A DNA stretch of 64,000 bases from CAYZZU01 sp964483105 (GCA_964483105.1 CAYZZU010000006.1:1-64000), one strand, 5' to 3'; counted from the stretch's first letter, positions 52,894-62,289 are shown. The notes: generated from the sequence alone by a model not told the origin. A program made the numbers and translations.

Positions 52894-53967
52894 ATGATTC
52901 CTACAGTGGAATGGAAAGACGGAAAGGTTCGATTGATCGACCAAACCCGGCTTCCCCTGGAAACGGTTTTTGTGGAATATGATGATTACAGGGACCTCAC
53001 GGAAGCGATCCGGAATCTGGTCGTTCGGGGCGCTCCCGCCATCGGAGTCACCGCCGCCATGGGGATCGCTTTGGGCGCCCAGACCGTTGATGCTGAAACC
53101 GTTCCCGAGTTTCTGGAAAAGCTTCAACCCATTTGTGATTCCATCGCGCGGGCACGCCCTACAGCCGTGAACCTGTCCTGGGCGATCAAGCAGATGATGG
53201 AATTTGCCTCTCGGAACCGAAACGCGGGTGTGAGCGAACTGAAACAACGGATGGTCCACGAAGCCATCCGTCTCAAGGATGAGGACATTGCAATCAATCG
53301 TGCCATGGGGGCCTTCGGCGCCGAATGGGTGCGGGAAGGGGACGCCATTCTGACCCATTGCAATGCGGGATCCTTGGCTACCGCAGGGTTCGGCACGGCT
53401 CTCGGTGTTCTTTATGCAGCCTTTGAGGCCGGGAAAAGGTTCCGGGTCTTTGCGGATGAAACCCGCCCTGTCCTCCAGGGGGCCCGACTGACGGCCTGGG
53501 AGCTGAAAGAGGCGGGCATTGACGTGACCTTGATTACCGACAACATGGCAGGTCATTTCATGAAAATGGGGAGGATCGATCTGGTGATTGTTGGAGCGGA
53601 CCGGATTGCGTCCAACGGGGACGTGGCGAACAAGATCGGTACCTATTCCGTGGCGGTACTCGCCCGTGAGCACCAGATTCCTTTTCTGGTGGCTGCTCCG
53701 TTTTCAACGATCGATTATTCCATCCCCAATGGAGCGGGCATTCCCATTGAAGAGCGTGATCCTCAGGAGGTCACACGGATCTGGAACCGGCTCCAGATCG
53801 CGCCTTCCGATATTCCGGCGGAAAACCCCGCTTTTGACGTAACCCCCGCCCGATATATCACGGCCATCGTGACGGAAAGAGGAGTTTTCGCCCCGCGGGA
53901 TATCCGGAAACTGAATCGGAAAGAAGTCGATCCGGAAAAACTGAGGCTTCAAGCACGAAGCAGGTGA
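52894..53967 (+). CDS. mtnA: S-methyl-5-thioribose-1-phosphate isomerase
   Basis: 357 residues from ATG 52894. It has the eIF2B-like fold with RGAPAIGVTAAMGIALGAQ, the catalytic Cys loop LTHCNAGSLATAGFGTALGV and catalytic Asp in GADRIASNGDVANKIGTY. Step of the methionine salvage pathway. No other mtn gene is adjacent. It follows pheT by 34 bases. Confidence 0.95.
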   Translation: MIPTVEWKDGKVRLIDQTRLPLETVFVEYDDYRDLTEAIRNLVVRGAPAIGVTAAMGIALGAQTVDAETVPEFLEKLQPICDSIARARPTAVNLSWAIKQMMEFASRNRNAGVSELKQRMVHEAIRLKDEDIAINRAMGAFGAEWVREGDAILTHCNAGSLATAGFGTALGVLYAAFEAGKRFRVFADETRPVLQGARLTAWELKEAGIDVTLITDNMAGHFMKMGRIDLVIVGADRIASNGDVANKIGTYSVAVLAREHQIPFLVAAPFSTIDYSIPNGAGIPIEERDPQEVTRIWNRLQIAPSDIPAENPAFDVTPARYITAIVTERGVFAPRDIRKLNRKEVDPEKLRLQARSR

Positions 53968-53973
53968 TCCGGT

Positions 53974-54957
53974 TTAAAGAAAAAGTTTCCGAACCAGAGA
54001 TGTCCTGTTCTTCACCCCGACCTTATCGAAGATATGCTTCAGGTGAACCTTGACGGTGTGTTCACTGATGAACATACGTTCGCCGATCTCCATGTTGCTG
54101 AATCCCTGAAAAATCAGAGTGGTAAGTTCTTTCTCCCGCTTGGAAAGTCCGTACCGGATGGCGAAGGTATCCGGATCGAAAGGTAGATTCTTCAGGGGGA
54201 CCTGTGTCATGATCAGTGTGTAGTCATTTCCCAGGGGATCTTTGGCGTCCTTCTCCAAATGCATGACCAGGACCTTCAGAACATGTCCGTCCGGAAGGGT
54301 CCATTCCGTGTCGGACCGTTGAGATCTTTTCCTCCGCCGGGCGGTCAGGGTATCCCCATAGAGCCTTTTCAAGAGTTTGACCACGGAAGGATGAAGTCCG
54401 TAAGGTGGCTTGATGCGCGTCTTTGTGCCGGTACTGTACCGCGTAAAGATTGCCTGTGCCCCGGGGTTCATATAGACGGGCGTTCCTGCGGTATCAAAGA
54501 TGATCATGGCCATCGGCGCTTCGTTACAGGCCTGTTCGAAAACCTTCCGTTCTTCCGTCACCTTGCGGAAGGTGTCGTCCATGGCTATTTTGTCACGAAT
54601 GGAGGCCCGGACCCAGGCCAGAAGTTCGGCTTCCTGAATCGGGCGGGTCAGATATTTGTCCGCGCCACCATCCAGGCCGGAGACAATATCCTCGGTGGAG
54701 GAACGTTCGGCCGTGAAGAGGATCACCGGGATCTTGGCCGTCGCCGGATTTTTCTTGATCTTTTTGCAGAGTTCGATCCCATTGATCTCCGGCATGTTGA
54801 CATCCAGTATCACCAGATCGATCGGGTTCTTCTTCAGAACTCTGGTTGTTTCCTTGGGATGTTGCAGAGCCACAACCTGATATCCGTTCAGCTCCAGGAT
54901 GGTTTTCAAAAGAAGAAGGTTATCTTGAATGTCGTCCACAATCAGTATCGTGTTCAT
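53974..54957 (-). CDS. Response regulator with PAS-like middle and LuxR-type HTH
   Basis: 327 residues. The receiver has phospho-Asp D52 in LVILDVNMPEING. The conserved Lys of the receiver is Arg (YLTRPI). A PAS-like segment (residues 130-180, APMAMIIFDTAGTPVYMN) follows. The C-terminal LuxR/FixJ HTH is GLSKREKELTTLIFQGFSNMEIGERMFISEHTVKVHLKHIF. Start and the preceding kinase stop overlap (ATGA). It may act as a transcription factor for the envelope/ferritin cluster next door, unproven. Confidence 0.9.
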   Translation of the reverse strand: MNTILIVDDIQDNLLLLKTILELNGYQVVALQHPKETTRVLKKNPIDLVILDVNMPEINGIELCKKIKKNPATAKIPVILFTAERSSTEDIVSGLDGGADKYLTRPIQEAELLAWVRASIRDKIAMDDTFRKVTEERKVFEQACNEAPMAMIIFDTAGTPVYMNPGAQAIFTRYSTGTKTRIKPPYGLHPSVVKLLKRLYGDTLTARRRKRSQRSDTEWTLPDGHVLKVLVMHLEKDAKDPLGNDYTLIMTQVPLKNLPFDPDTFAIRYGLSKREKELTTLIFQGFSNMEIGERMFISEHTVKVHLKHIFDKVGVKNRTSLVRKLFL

Positions 54958-55808
54958 TTCTTCTCCCTATTCAGGGAAAAATAGAATTCCATTCTTCCCT
55001 TTTTCTGGGACACGGAAAGTATCCCACCCATAAATGTTACGTAAAGACGGGCCAACAGAAGGCCGAATTTCACCTTTCCCGGGATGTCTCCGGGTTCGTT
55101 CCAATCAAAAAGGACCTGGGGATTGAACTTCCCGCGGCAGAGAAAGACCATCCTGGTTTTGACAACATCACTTTCTTGACTGTCCTTCGGATCAGCTTCA
55201 TCCACATCCACCCGGATTTCGCGGGGATGAAAGATCAGAATTCCCGCCTGAAGGACTTGGCTGAGAACCAGGGTAAACTTCTGTTCTTCACCCACTACCC
55301 TGTAGACCCCTTTGGGAGGAAGATAGACCAGCTTCGGACCTCCAGGGGGGATTGTGTGCTTCAGCCTCTCGACGGTTGCATTCAGAAAGGGATTGAGTGC
55401 GAATGTAGCGAGGTGGATGGAAAGATCATTTCGGATAAGCCGGCAGTATTCAACCAGGTTGTCGATGATGGAAAGCAGTTCGCTCCCTCTCCGGAGAATG
55501 ATACTCAACTGTTTTTTCTGGTCACTTTTCAGCTTTCCCAACCTCTGGCTCAGAAGAATCTCCGAAAATCCGATAATGCTGTTCAGAGGTGAGCGAAGAT
55601 CGTGAGAAAGAGCGGAAAGAATGGTGTTCGTGTCAGGAATGGATGTCTTGGAATTTCTGAAAAATTGCGTTAATAAGTCATAATTACCCTTTTGAGTGTT
55701 TCTATCGTTCTTTTTTTCGATTTTCGGACTTGAACTCATAAGATTGTCGTATTTAACTTTATTATAATTCTCTGATATTACAATATCCTTTTTTAAAACT
55801 GGTTTCAT
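54954..55808 (-). CDS. Degenerate histidine-kinase-like protein
   Basis: 284 residues. The HisKA domain is clear, with the H box ALSHDLRSPLNSIIGFSEILL (His69). The region that should be the ATPase lacks an N box (the spot reads VLSQVLQAGILI), has no DxGxG G1 motif, and keeps only a GLLLARLYVTFMGG tail, reminiscent of the last ATPase helix. It may be a dimerising phosphotransfer or phosphatase partner rather than a kinase. A TTGAAC-N17-TATATT promoter ends 1 base before this ATG, so translation may really begin at ATG 55739. Confidence 0.75.
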   Translation of the reverse strand: MKPVLKKDIVISENYNKVKYDNLMSSSPKIEKKNDRNTQKGNYDLLTQFFRNSKTSIPDTNTILSALSHDLRSPLNSIIGFSEILLSQRLGKLKSDQKKQLSIILRRGSELLSIIDNLVEYCRLIRNDLSIHLATFALNPFLNATVERLKHTIPPGGPKLVYLPPKGVYRVVGEEQKFTLVLSQVLQAGILIFHPREIRVDVDEADPKDSQESDVVKTRMVFLCRGKFNPQVLFDWNEPGDIPGKVKFGLLLARLYVTFMGGILSVSQKKGRMEFYFSLNREKK

Positions 55809-55837
55809 AATATAGCATTTTTTTTGAGCAAGTTCAA
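55809..55837 (-). promoter_or_regulatory. Sigma-70 type promoter for the degenerate kinase/response regulator pair
   Basis: On the minus strand TTGAAC (55837-55832), 17-base spacer, TATATT (55814-55809). Transcription would start inside the first annotated codons. Confidence 0.5.
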
Positions 55838-56026
55838 CCCATATCTAACCTTTTTGATTGGGGGGGCAAATGGACAAACTGGTCCTTTTCATGTATATTT
55901 TTCAGTGATGAAACTACGGATGTTGTCATATCGGATCTCAATGGTTTCGTAGCCAGTCTTTCCCGGAATGAGTCCGACCCTTCATCCGGGGGGAGGTTGG
56001 CGGATCCCGAGAAAGGAGGAGGAGTC

Positions 56027-56434
56027 ATGAACACGGATCAAGTGATTTCCCTGATGAATCAGGCGATTCAATTGGAATATCAGGCTTTCATCCAGTATTT
56101 TTATCAGTCCATCCGACTGAAGGGGTATAACACCCTTGCTCTCAGTCAGTTCCTGGCCGCGGAGGCCGATGTGGAGTTGGGGCATGCCAAACTGATTGCC
56201 GAAATGGTGGTCAATCTTGGGGGAGACCCCACGGATCAACCGGAACCGGTAAATATCGGAAGGGACCCCGTGGAAATGATTCAGCATGATATCGAACGGG
56301 AGGAGATGGCAATAGAGGTCTACAGAAAACTGCTTCCCCTTGTTCAGGAAAATGAGTACATGTATGATATCCTTTACAAGATTCTTCTCGACGAGATCAA
56401 GGATCTGGATGAGTTCCGGGTCCTCCTCCCGTAG
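56027..56434 (+). CDS. Ferritin-like diiron protein
   Basis: 135 residues from ATG 56027 (AAGGAGGAGG). Two helix pairs carry the ferritin-like ligands: E near residue 18 (QAIQLEYQAFIQYFYQ), ADVELGHAKLIAEMV (ExxH), then REEMAIEVYRK and LDEIKDL. The length and order fit bacterioferritin-like/rubrerythrin-type proteins without a rubredoxin tail. Probable iron or oxidative stress role. A gene for an Slp-like lipoprotein follows 36 bases later. Confidence 0.85.
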   Translation: MNTDQVISLMNQAIQLEYQAFIQYFYQSIRLKGYNTLALSQFLAAEADVELGHAKLIAEMVVNLGGDPTDQPEPVNIGRDPVEMIQHDIEREEMAIEVYRKLLPLVQENEYMYDILYKILLDEIKDLDEFRVLLP

Positions 56435-56470
56435 GCCATGTTTTCCTTCAAGAACGACCAGGAGGGGAAG

Positions 56471-57028
56471 GTGAAAAGAGCGCTACAGTTCGGTTTCATT
56501 TTCCTGAATTTCCTGTTTGTTTTCGGTTGTGTTTCTCAGGTCGTCCCTCCTGCCGCCCGTTCTCAGGTTAACCGGTCGATTTCTTTTGAAAAGCTCGTCC
56601 AGTCTCCGGGCCGGTATGTGGGGGAATGGGTGGTGTTCGGTGGGGTGATCCTTTCTTCAAGGAATCGGAAGCGGGGAACCGAGATCGAGATTATGCAGAA
56701 GCCGCTGACTCGATCGGATGAGCCCGAAGAGAGCGATGAATCCAAAGGGCGTTTCATTGCCTTTTATCGGGGATATCTGGAAACCAGTGTTTACAAAAAG
56801 GATCGTTCGGTGACCGTTTTCGGGGAGGTGACCGGTCAGGAGAGGCGCCTCATCGGAGAGATGTTTTACACCTATCCCGTCGTTACGATTCGAAAGATTC
56901 GTCTCTGGCCGGATCGTGACCAGTTTTACTATCCGCCCTATTGGTATATTCCCTATGGGTATGATGGGTATTATTATCCCTGGCTGGGATATGGATACCC
57001 CTACCGCTATTCTCCGTACTGGCCGTAA
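56471..57028 (+). CDS. Slp-like outer-membrane lipoprotein with Tyr/Pro-rich tail
   Basis: Start moved to GTG 56471, since AGGAGG sits 5 bases before it and a perfect lipoprotein signal follows (MKRALQFGFIFLNFLFVFGC; lipobox VFGC, Cys20). The mature domain has SISFEKLVQSPGRYVGEWVVFGGVIL and EVTGQERRLIGEMFYTYPVV, as in the starvation-inducible Slp family. The last 40 residues are a Tyr/Pro/Gly repeat tail (YYPPYWYIPYGYDGYYYPW). Surface or periplasmic; role unknown. Confidence 0.82.
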   Translation: MKRALQFGFIFLNFLFVFGCVSQVVPPAARSQVNRSISFEKLVQSPGRYVGEWVVFGGVILSSRNRKRGTEIEIMQKPLTRSDEPEESDESKGRFIAFYRGYLETSVYKKDRSVTVFGEVTGQERRLIGEMFYTYPVVTIRKIRLWPDRDQFYYPPYWYIPYGYDGYYYPWLGYGYPYRYSPYWP

Positions 57029-57262
57029 TCCCGATGGTTTGATTATAAAAGTCCGTTTCTTCTCCGGCCGGGAGAAAATCTTTTCGGATGGCGGCAATCG
57101 TCTGTCCAGGCGGAAGATTGCCTGATTTCCATGACGAAGATGGATTGACATGGAAATTTGAATCTGTTACCCTCAGCAGCCAAGATGAATTCAACGCGGG
57201 GAAGCCGCTTCGGGTCAATCAGGTTTTCCGGCCGGAGAAGTTCGTAGGGAAAGGGGAAAAAC

Positions 57263-57535
57263 ATGGCAAGGGCGAAAAAGGCTGTCTTATTCATGGAAGA
57301 GGTTCAGAAGAAGATCGAGGAGTTGAAAAAGTCCGTAAAGGAAAAAAAGGGGCAATCCGAAGATCCCAAGGGAGACAAGGAACTTCGGGAACTCCGGAAG
57401 AGGCTGAAGCGGTTGCAGAGAAAACTCGCCCGGATCACGGCCATGGCCAAGAGAACGGACGCCAGGGTCGGGAAATCGGATGAAGAAAAAACCTCCGGGG
57501 AAGGGGGAGCCGACGCGGAAAAAGCCTCCGCATAG
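57263..57535 (+). CDS. Small coiled-coil protein of unknown function
   Basis: 90 residues, strongly charged, with a predicted coiled coil (MEEVQKKIEELKKSVKEKKG and KELRELRKRLKRLQRKLARI) and an acidic, Gly/Glu-rich end. AAAGGGG 6 bases before the ATG. It lies 52 bases ahead of rpe. I do not recognise the family. Confidence 0.6.
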   Translation: MARAKKAVLFMEEVQKKIEELKKSVKEKKGQSEDPKGDKELRELRKRLKRLQRKLARITAMAKRTDARVGKSDEEKTSGEGGADAEKASA

Positions 57536-57586
57536 ATACCTTGACGCCTTCGGAGAAGGGCTGTATCGAGAGAGACTCTTTAGGAA

Positions 57587-58240
57587 ATGATGAAACTGGC
57601 GCCATCTATCTTATCGTCGGATTTTTCAAAGCTCGGAGATGAAATTCGTGCCGTGGAAAAGGCCGGTGCGGATTATATCCATGTGGATGTGATGGACGGT
57701 CATTTTGTTCCTAATCTTACCATTGGGCCCCCGGTGGTCCAGGCCATCCGGGAAGTGACCCGTCTTCCGCTTGATGTTCATCTGATGATCGAAAATCCTT
57801 CGGAGTTTATCCCGGATTTTGTGCGCGCCGGAGCGGATATACTGACCGTGCATGTTGAGGCCTGTATCCATCTGGACCGGACCGTTCATCAGATCAGGGA
57901 TCTCGGGGCACGGCCGGGAATCGCCTTGAACCCGCACCAGCCGCTGCACGTTCTGGAATATATCCTGCAGGAGACGGACCAGGTTCTCCTGATGTCTGTC
58001 AACCCCGGATTTGGAGGGCAGGCTTTCATACCAGGGGTATTGCCCAAGATCTCGCGCCTCAGGGAGATGATTCTGAATTCGGACCTGAAAACGGAGATTG
58101 AGATCGACGGGGGAGTCAAGATCGAGAATGCCGGGAAGATCGTTGAGGCCGGGGCTGATATTCTGGTTGCAGGATCGGCGATTTTCGGAACGGATGATTA
58201 TTCCGGTACTCTTCAACGGTTCAGAGATCAAATCAAGTGA
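57587..58240 (+). CDS. rpe: Ribulose-phosphate 3-epimerase
   Basis: 217-residue TIM barrel with APSILSSDFSKLGDE, HVDVMDGHFVPNLTIGP, VHLMIENPSEFI, LMSVNPGFGGQAFIP and EIDGGVKIENAGKIVEAGADILVAGSAIFG. Interconverts ribulose-5-phosphate and xylulose-5-phosphate in the pentose phosphate or Calvin route. Confidence 0.96.
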   Translation: MMKLAPSILSSDFSKLGDEIRAVEKAGADYIHVDVMDGHFVPNLTIGPPVVQAIREVTRLPLDVHLMIENPSEFIPDFVRAGADILTVHVEACIHLDRTVHQIRDLGARPGIALNPHQPLHVLEYILQETDQVLLMSVNPGFGGQAFIPGVLPKISRLREMILNSDLKTEIEIDGGVKIENAGKIVEAGADILVAGSAIFGTDDYSGTLQRFRDQIK

Positions 58241-58361
58241 ACGTGGCCCAACAATCCCCCCTGGTTGGAAGTCCCTCCTTACATGTTTATCCTTCCGGGA
58301 TGCTCCCGGCACTGACGGGATGATTGCGAGTCCGTCAACTGTGGGAATTTCCTTAATTTTC

Positions 58362-58390
58362 TTGACAGAGTTGCGGAAAAAAAATAATAT
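58362..58390 (+). promoter_or_regulatory. Sigma-70 type promoter for the ffh-rpsP-rimM-trmD-rplS operon
   Basis: A perfect TTGACA (58362-58367), 17-base A-rich spacer and TAATAT (58385-58390). Start would fall near 58397, 68 bases before ffh. Confidence 0.7.
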
Positions 58391-58464
58391 AACAAACTTT
58401 AAGCAAAAGAGAAATCATTGCGGCTTGCTTTTCCAATCAAGAGCCGAAACAAGGAGTGACTTAC

Positions 58465-59868
58465 TTGTTTGATACGCTTTCGGAAAAGTTGAACAGCGTG
58501 ATCCGGAATGTGACCGGGAAGGGGAAACTTTCGTCCGAGAATATCCAGGAAGCCCTCAGGGAAGTCAAGATGGCCCTTCTGGAAGCGGACGTGAATTACA
58601 AGGTGGTTCAGGGATTTCTCCAGCGGGTGCGTGACCGTTCTCTCGGAGTCGAGGTCCATCGGAGTTTGAAGCCCGGCCAGCAGTTCATCAAGATCGTCCA
58701 GGAAGAACTGACGGCGCTGATGGGGGATCGGGACAGCAGAATACAGCTCTCTTCCAACCCGCCGACCGTAATTATGATGGCCGGTCTTCAGGGTGCTGGA
58801 AAGACCACAACCGTTGGAAAACTGGCCCGGATTTACAAGAAGAAGGGCCACCGTCCGCTCATGGTGGCCGCGGACGTGTACCGCCCCGCCGCCATGGATC
58901 AACTTCAGATCTTAGGGGACCAACTCGGGATTCCTGTCTACCGTTCCGATGGGAAGGACCCTGTCGAGATTTGCCGGGAAGCCAGGGACAAGGCGAAGTA
59001 TGAAGGGTTTGACATCGTCTTTCTCGATACGGCGGGGCGTCTTCATATTGATGAACCTTTGATGGAGGAACTGGAACGGATCAAGAAGGAGGTTTCCCCT
59101 CAGGAGATCCTTTTTGTTGCCGACGCCATGACCGGCCAGGATGCCGTACGAGCCTCACGGCAATTCAACCAGCGGCTGGACATTACGGGGGTGATTCTCA
59201 CCAAGCTGGATGGAGACGCGCGCGGTGGTGCGGCTCTCTCCATACGATATGTCACCGGAAAGCCGATCAAGTTTGTGGGGATGGGGGAGAAACTGGATCA
59301 ACTGGAGGTTTTCCATCCGGATCGGGTAGCGTCGAGAATTCTCGGGATGGGTGATCTGCTGACCCTGATCGAGAAGGCCGAGGCGACCTTTGACGAGCAG
59401 CAGACCAGGAAACTGGAACAGAAGATCCGGAAGCAGAACTTTACTTTGAATGATTTTCTGGAACAGCTCAAAGGGATCCGGAAGATGGGTTCGTTAGAGC
59501 AGCTCATGAAATTGATCCCCGGTTTTGGAAAAATTCGCGAGCTTTCCAATGTACGGCCTGATGAGAAGGAACTGACAAAGATTGAGGCGATCATCTGTTC
59601 CATGACCGCGGAGGAACGGGAGACCTGCCAGATCATCAACGGCAGCCGCAGGAAGCGGATCTCCAGGGGGAGCGGAACCACCGTCACCGACGTGAATCGT
59701 CTCCTGCAGCAGTTTACCAGGATGCAGAAAATGATGAGCATGTTCGCCAAGGGCGGGATGCCCTCTCTTTCCGGAGGATTTCCGGGAGTGGATATGGGGA
59801 ATCCCTTCAGGATGGGGGGGGCGCGCGTGCGAAAGAAACTCAGGAAGAAGAGAAAGATCAGACGTTGA
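58465..59868 (+). CDS. ffh: Signal recognition particle GTPase Ffh
   Basis: 467 residues. TTG 58465 is 8 bases after AAGGAG; the in-frame GTG 58456 overlaps the ribosome site and is less likely. It has an N domain, G domain (GLQGAGKTTTVGKLA, DVYRPAAMDQL, DTAGRLHIDEPLMEEL, TKLDGDARGGAAL) and the Met-rich M domain with QFTRMQKMMSMFAKGG. Partner of FtsY at 25317. Confidence 0.96.
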   Translation: MFDTLSEKLNSVIRNVTGKGKLSSENIQEALREVKMALLEADVNYKVVQGFLQRVRDRSLGVEVHRSLKPGQQFIKIVQEELTALMGDRDSRIQLSSNPPTVIMMAGLQGAGKTTTVGKLARIYKKKGHRPLMVAADVYRPAAMDQLQILGDQLGIPVYRSDGKDPVEICREARDKAKYEGFDIVFLDTAGRLHIDEPLMEELERIKKEVSPQEILFVADAMTGQDAVRASRQFNQRLDITGVILTKLDGDARGGAALSIRYVTGKPIKFVGMGEKLDQLEVFHPDRVASRILGMGDLLTLIEKAEATFDEQQTRKLEQKIRKQNFTLNDFLEQLKGIRKMGSLEQLMKLIPGFGKIRELSNVRPDEKELTKIEAIICSMTAEERETCQIINGSRRKRISRGSGTTVTDVNRLLQQFTRMQKMMSMFAKGGMPSLSGGFPGVDMGNPFRMGGARVRKKLRKKRKIRR

Positions 59869-59936
59869 GCGTCCCGGTTTCCGTTCGGCGCCGTTTGAGA
59901 AAAACAGTATCTTGATTTTTTGAAGGAGGTGAGACG

Positions 59937-60200
59937 ATGGCAGTATCCATTCATTTGAGCCGGTTCGGCGCGAAGAAAGTTCCTTTCTATCGAATTGTGG
60001 TCAGCGATTCGAAACGAGCCCGAGATGGGAAGTTTTTGGAACAGGTGGGCACATACGATCCTCGCAAGGACCCGGCCGAAATTGTCCTGAAAGAAGAGGC
60101 GATCCTGAAGTGGCTTTCCCAAGGGGCGCGACCCACGGACACGGTGAAGCGATTCTTGAAACGTTCCGGGATTTGGCGGAAGTTTCAGCAAACGACATGA
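59937..60200 (+). CDS. rpsP: Ribosomal protein bS16
   Basis: 87 residues: MAVSIHLSRFGAKKVPFYRIVVSDSKRARDGKFLEQVGTYDPRK is the full family start. GAAGGAGG upstream. Between ffh and khpA as in many bacteria. Confidence 0.97.
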   Translation: MAVSIHLSRFGAKKVPFYRIVVSDSKRARDGKFLEQVGTYDPRKDPAEIVLKEEAILKWLSQGARPTDTVKRFLKRSGIWRKFQQTT

Positions 60201-60251
60201 AATCTGAGGACGGCATCATAGAGCAGCTTGACTTGCGGAGGGTGACCGACG

Positions 60252-60482
60252 ATGAAGGATCTCATTTTGTATGTGGTACGGGCGCTTGTGGATCGGCCGG
60301 ATGAAGTGGAAGTCCAGGAGTTGAAAGGAGAAAAGACAACGGTCATTGAGCTGAAGGTCGCTCAGGAAGATCTGGGGAAGGTCATCGGGAAGCAGGGGAG
60401 AACGGCGAGAGCCTTGCGGACCCTTCTGAACGCCGCCGGAACCAAGCTCGGGAAGCGTTGCGTGCTCGAGATTATTGAGTGA
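60252..60482 (+). CDS. khpA: KH-domain RNA-binding protein KhpA
   Basis: 76 residues with the KH signature VAQEDLGKVIGKQGRTARALRTLLNAAG. Small RNA-binding protein that in other bacteria works with KhpB in RNA regulation. Overlaps the rimM start by a few bases. Confidence 0.93.
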   Translation: MKDLILYVVRALVDRPDEVEVQELKGEKTTVIELKVAQEDLGKVIGKQGRTARALRTLLNAAGTKLGKRCVLEIIE

Positions 60483-61017
60483 TTCTGCAGACGTCACCCT
60501 GAAGTTGATGGAAGAGTGGATTGAGGTAGGGATCATTTTTCGAAAGCACGGCGTTCACGGGGATGTAAAGGTCTATCCGTTGACTGACTCTCCCAGGCGT
60601 TTTCTGAAGCTTCATCAGGTTCAGGTGGAGACCCGTTCAAAGGGACGTTACTCTCTCCGGATCGACAGAGTCCGGTTCCAGAAAGACCGGGTGATTCTTC
60701 ATTTCGAAGGAAAGGATACGCCGGAAGCGGTCGAGCCGCTGCTGAAGTCCAGGATCCTGATTCCAAGATCCGACGCCCTTCCGTTGCCGGAAGGGCATTA
60801 CTACTGTGCAGACATGATCGGCCTCGAGGTATTTGCCGAAACGGGAGAGTATCTCGGAACCGTGACGGACATCTTCGCAACGGGAAGCAACGATGTTTAT
60901 GTAGTCCGGCGGGAAGGAAAGGAGGTGCTGATTCCGGCGATCCGGGAGGTGATCCGGAAGGTCGATTTAGAGAACCGGAAATTGATGATTCATCTGATGA
61001 GGGGGCTCCTTGGCTAA
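60475..61017 (+). CDS. rimM: Ribosome maturation factor RimM
   Basis: 180 residues from TTG 60475, or 169 from ATG 60508 (MEEWIEVG), the usual family start. The N-terminal RimM barrel has EVGIIFRKHGVHGDVKVYPLTD. The PRC-barrel has YYCADMIGLEVFAETGEYLGTVTDIFATGSNDVYVVRREGKEVLIPAI. Needed for 30S maturation (S19 region). Confidence 0.95.
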   Translation: MSDSADVTLKLMEEWIEVGIIFRKHGVHGDVKVYPLTDSPRRFLKLHQVQVETRSKGRYSLRIDRVRFQKDRVILHFEGKDTPEAVEPLLKSRILIPRSDALPLPEGHYYCADMIGLEVFAETGEYLGTVTDIFATGSNDVYVVRREGKEVLIPAIREVIRKVDLENRKLMIHLMRGLLG

Positions 61018-61765
61018 TTTTATCTGGGACCTTCTGACCCTTTTCCCGGAGTCAGTCTCCGGATACGTGGATGCCGGCGTTCTGGGCCAGGCCCGGAAAA
61101 AGGAGGTCCTCACCGTTCGGGTTCACGATATCCGGGATTTTACCATGGACAAACACCGCACCGCCGATGATTATCCGTACGGCGGCGGTGAGGGGATGGT
61201 CCTGAAACCGGAGCCGATCTTTCGTGCCGTGGATCACATTCGTGAGAGGGTCCCGGACACCAGGGTGATCCTGATGTCTCCCCAGGGGAGAAGGTTCGAT
61301 CAAAAGAGGGCGCGGCAGCTCGCGGAAGATGCACGACCGGTCACATTGATCTGCGGTCGATATGAAGGGGTGGACGAACGGGTTGTAAAGCATCTGGCTG
61401 AGGAAGAGATCTCCATTGGCGATTATGTGATTTCCGGAGGGGAATTGGCGGCGTTGGTTGTGCTGGATGCCGTCTCACGATGTGTCCCCGGAGTAGTCGG
61501 AGATCCGGACTCGGTGACGAGGGATTCGTTTTTCGGAGGGCTCCTGAAACATCCCCAATATACCCGTCCGGAGATCTACCGGGGATTTCGCGTGCCTGAA
61601 GTGTTGCTGTCCGGTCATCATGAACAGATTCGCCGATATCAGCGATACAAATCGCTGGAAAAGACCTGGTTGAACCGGCCGGATTTGATCGAGAACGCTG
61701 TTCTGAGCGAGGAGGACCGGGTGATGCTGAATCGAATTCGTTTGGAGCAAAAGACAAGGGGATGA
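61010..61765 (+). CDS. trmD: tRNA (guanine-N1)-methyltransferase TrmD
   Basis: 251 residues with TTG start (GAGGGGG just upstream, overlapping the rimM stop). SPOUT/knot methyltransferase: DDYPYGGGEGMVLKPEPI, LICGRYEGVDERV, ISIGDYVISGGELAALVVLDAV. Methylates G37 of tRNAs. Confidence 0.96.
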   Translation: MANFIWDLLTLFPESVSGYVDAGVLGQARKKEVLTVRVHDIRDFTMDKHRTADDYPYGGGEGMVLKPEPIFRAVDHIRERVPDTRVILMSPQGRRFDQKRARQLAEDARPVTLICGRYEGVDERVVKHLAEEEISIGDYVISGGELAALVVLDAVSRCVPGVVGDPDSVTRDSFFGGLLKHPQYTRPEIYRGFRVPEVLLSGHHEQIRRYQRYKSLEKTWLNRPDLIENAVLSEEDRVMLNRIRLEQKTRG

Positions 61766-61847
61766 AAAACCAGCGGATGGGACGGCCTCTTTCAGTATTT
61801 CATTTTTTTGAGAAGTTACGATAACCTTATGTTAAGGAGAGTGGAAA

Positions 61848-62237
61848 GTGAATGTCTTAGAGTCACTGGAAACACGGAATATCAAAGAGACGCTTCCCGA
61901 GATGAAACCGGGAAGCACCGTGCGGGTTCATGTCCGTGTGGTTGAGGGGAAAAAGGAAAGAATTCAGGTTTTTGAAGGGGTTGTGATTGCGATTCACGGC
62001 GCCCGTTCACGCAGAAGTTTCACAGTTCGGAAGGTTTCGAACGGTGTGGGCGTGGAAAGGGTCTTCCCTCTTCATTCCCCGATCATTCACCGCATCGAGG
62101 TGTCCCGGTTTGGGAAGGTTCGCAGGGCGAAGCTGAATTATCTCCGCAATCTTTCCGGAAAGGCGGCCAGACTCCAGGAAATTTCCAGGGAGAAACGGGA
62201 AAAGATCGCGAAAAATCATTCCGGCACCGAGGCCTGA
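61848..62237 (+). CDS. rplS: Ribosomal protein bL19
   Basis: 129 residues with GTG start (AAGGAG, 8-base spacing). VRVHVRVVEGKKERIQVFEGVVIAIHG and TVRKVSNGVGVERVFPLHSPIIHRIEV are diagnostic, with a Lys-rich C-terminus slightly longer than usual. Confidence 0.96.
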   Translation: MNVLESLETRNIKETLPEMKPGSTVRVHVRVVEGKKERIQVFEGVVIAIHGARSRRSFTVRKVSNGVGVERVFPLHSPIIHRIEVSRFGKVRRAKLNYLRNLSGKAARLQEISREKREKIAKNHSGTEA

Positions 62238-62289
62238 CTTCAGGTTCGGAGGTGGGGTACGTTGCCTCCAACCATGGGGGGAAAGATTC

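Noticed and set aside
57088..57483. 131-residue plus-strand frame between the Slp-like and coiled-coil genes
   Set aside because: It has no ribosome site and overlaps the coiled-coil gene, which has a proper one.
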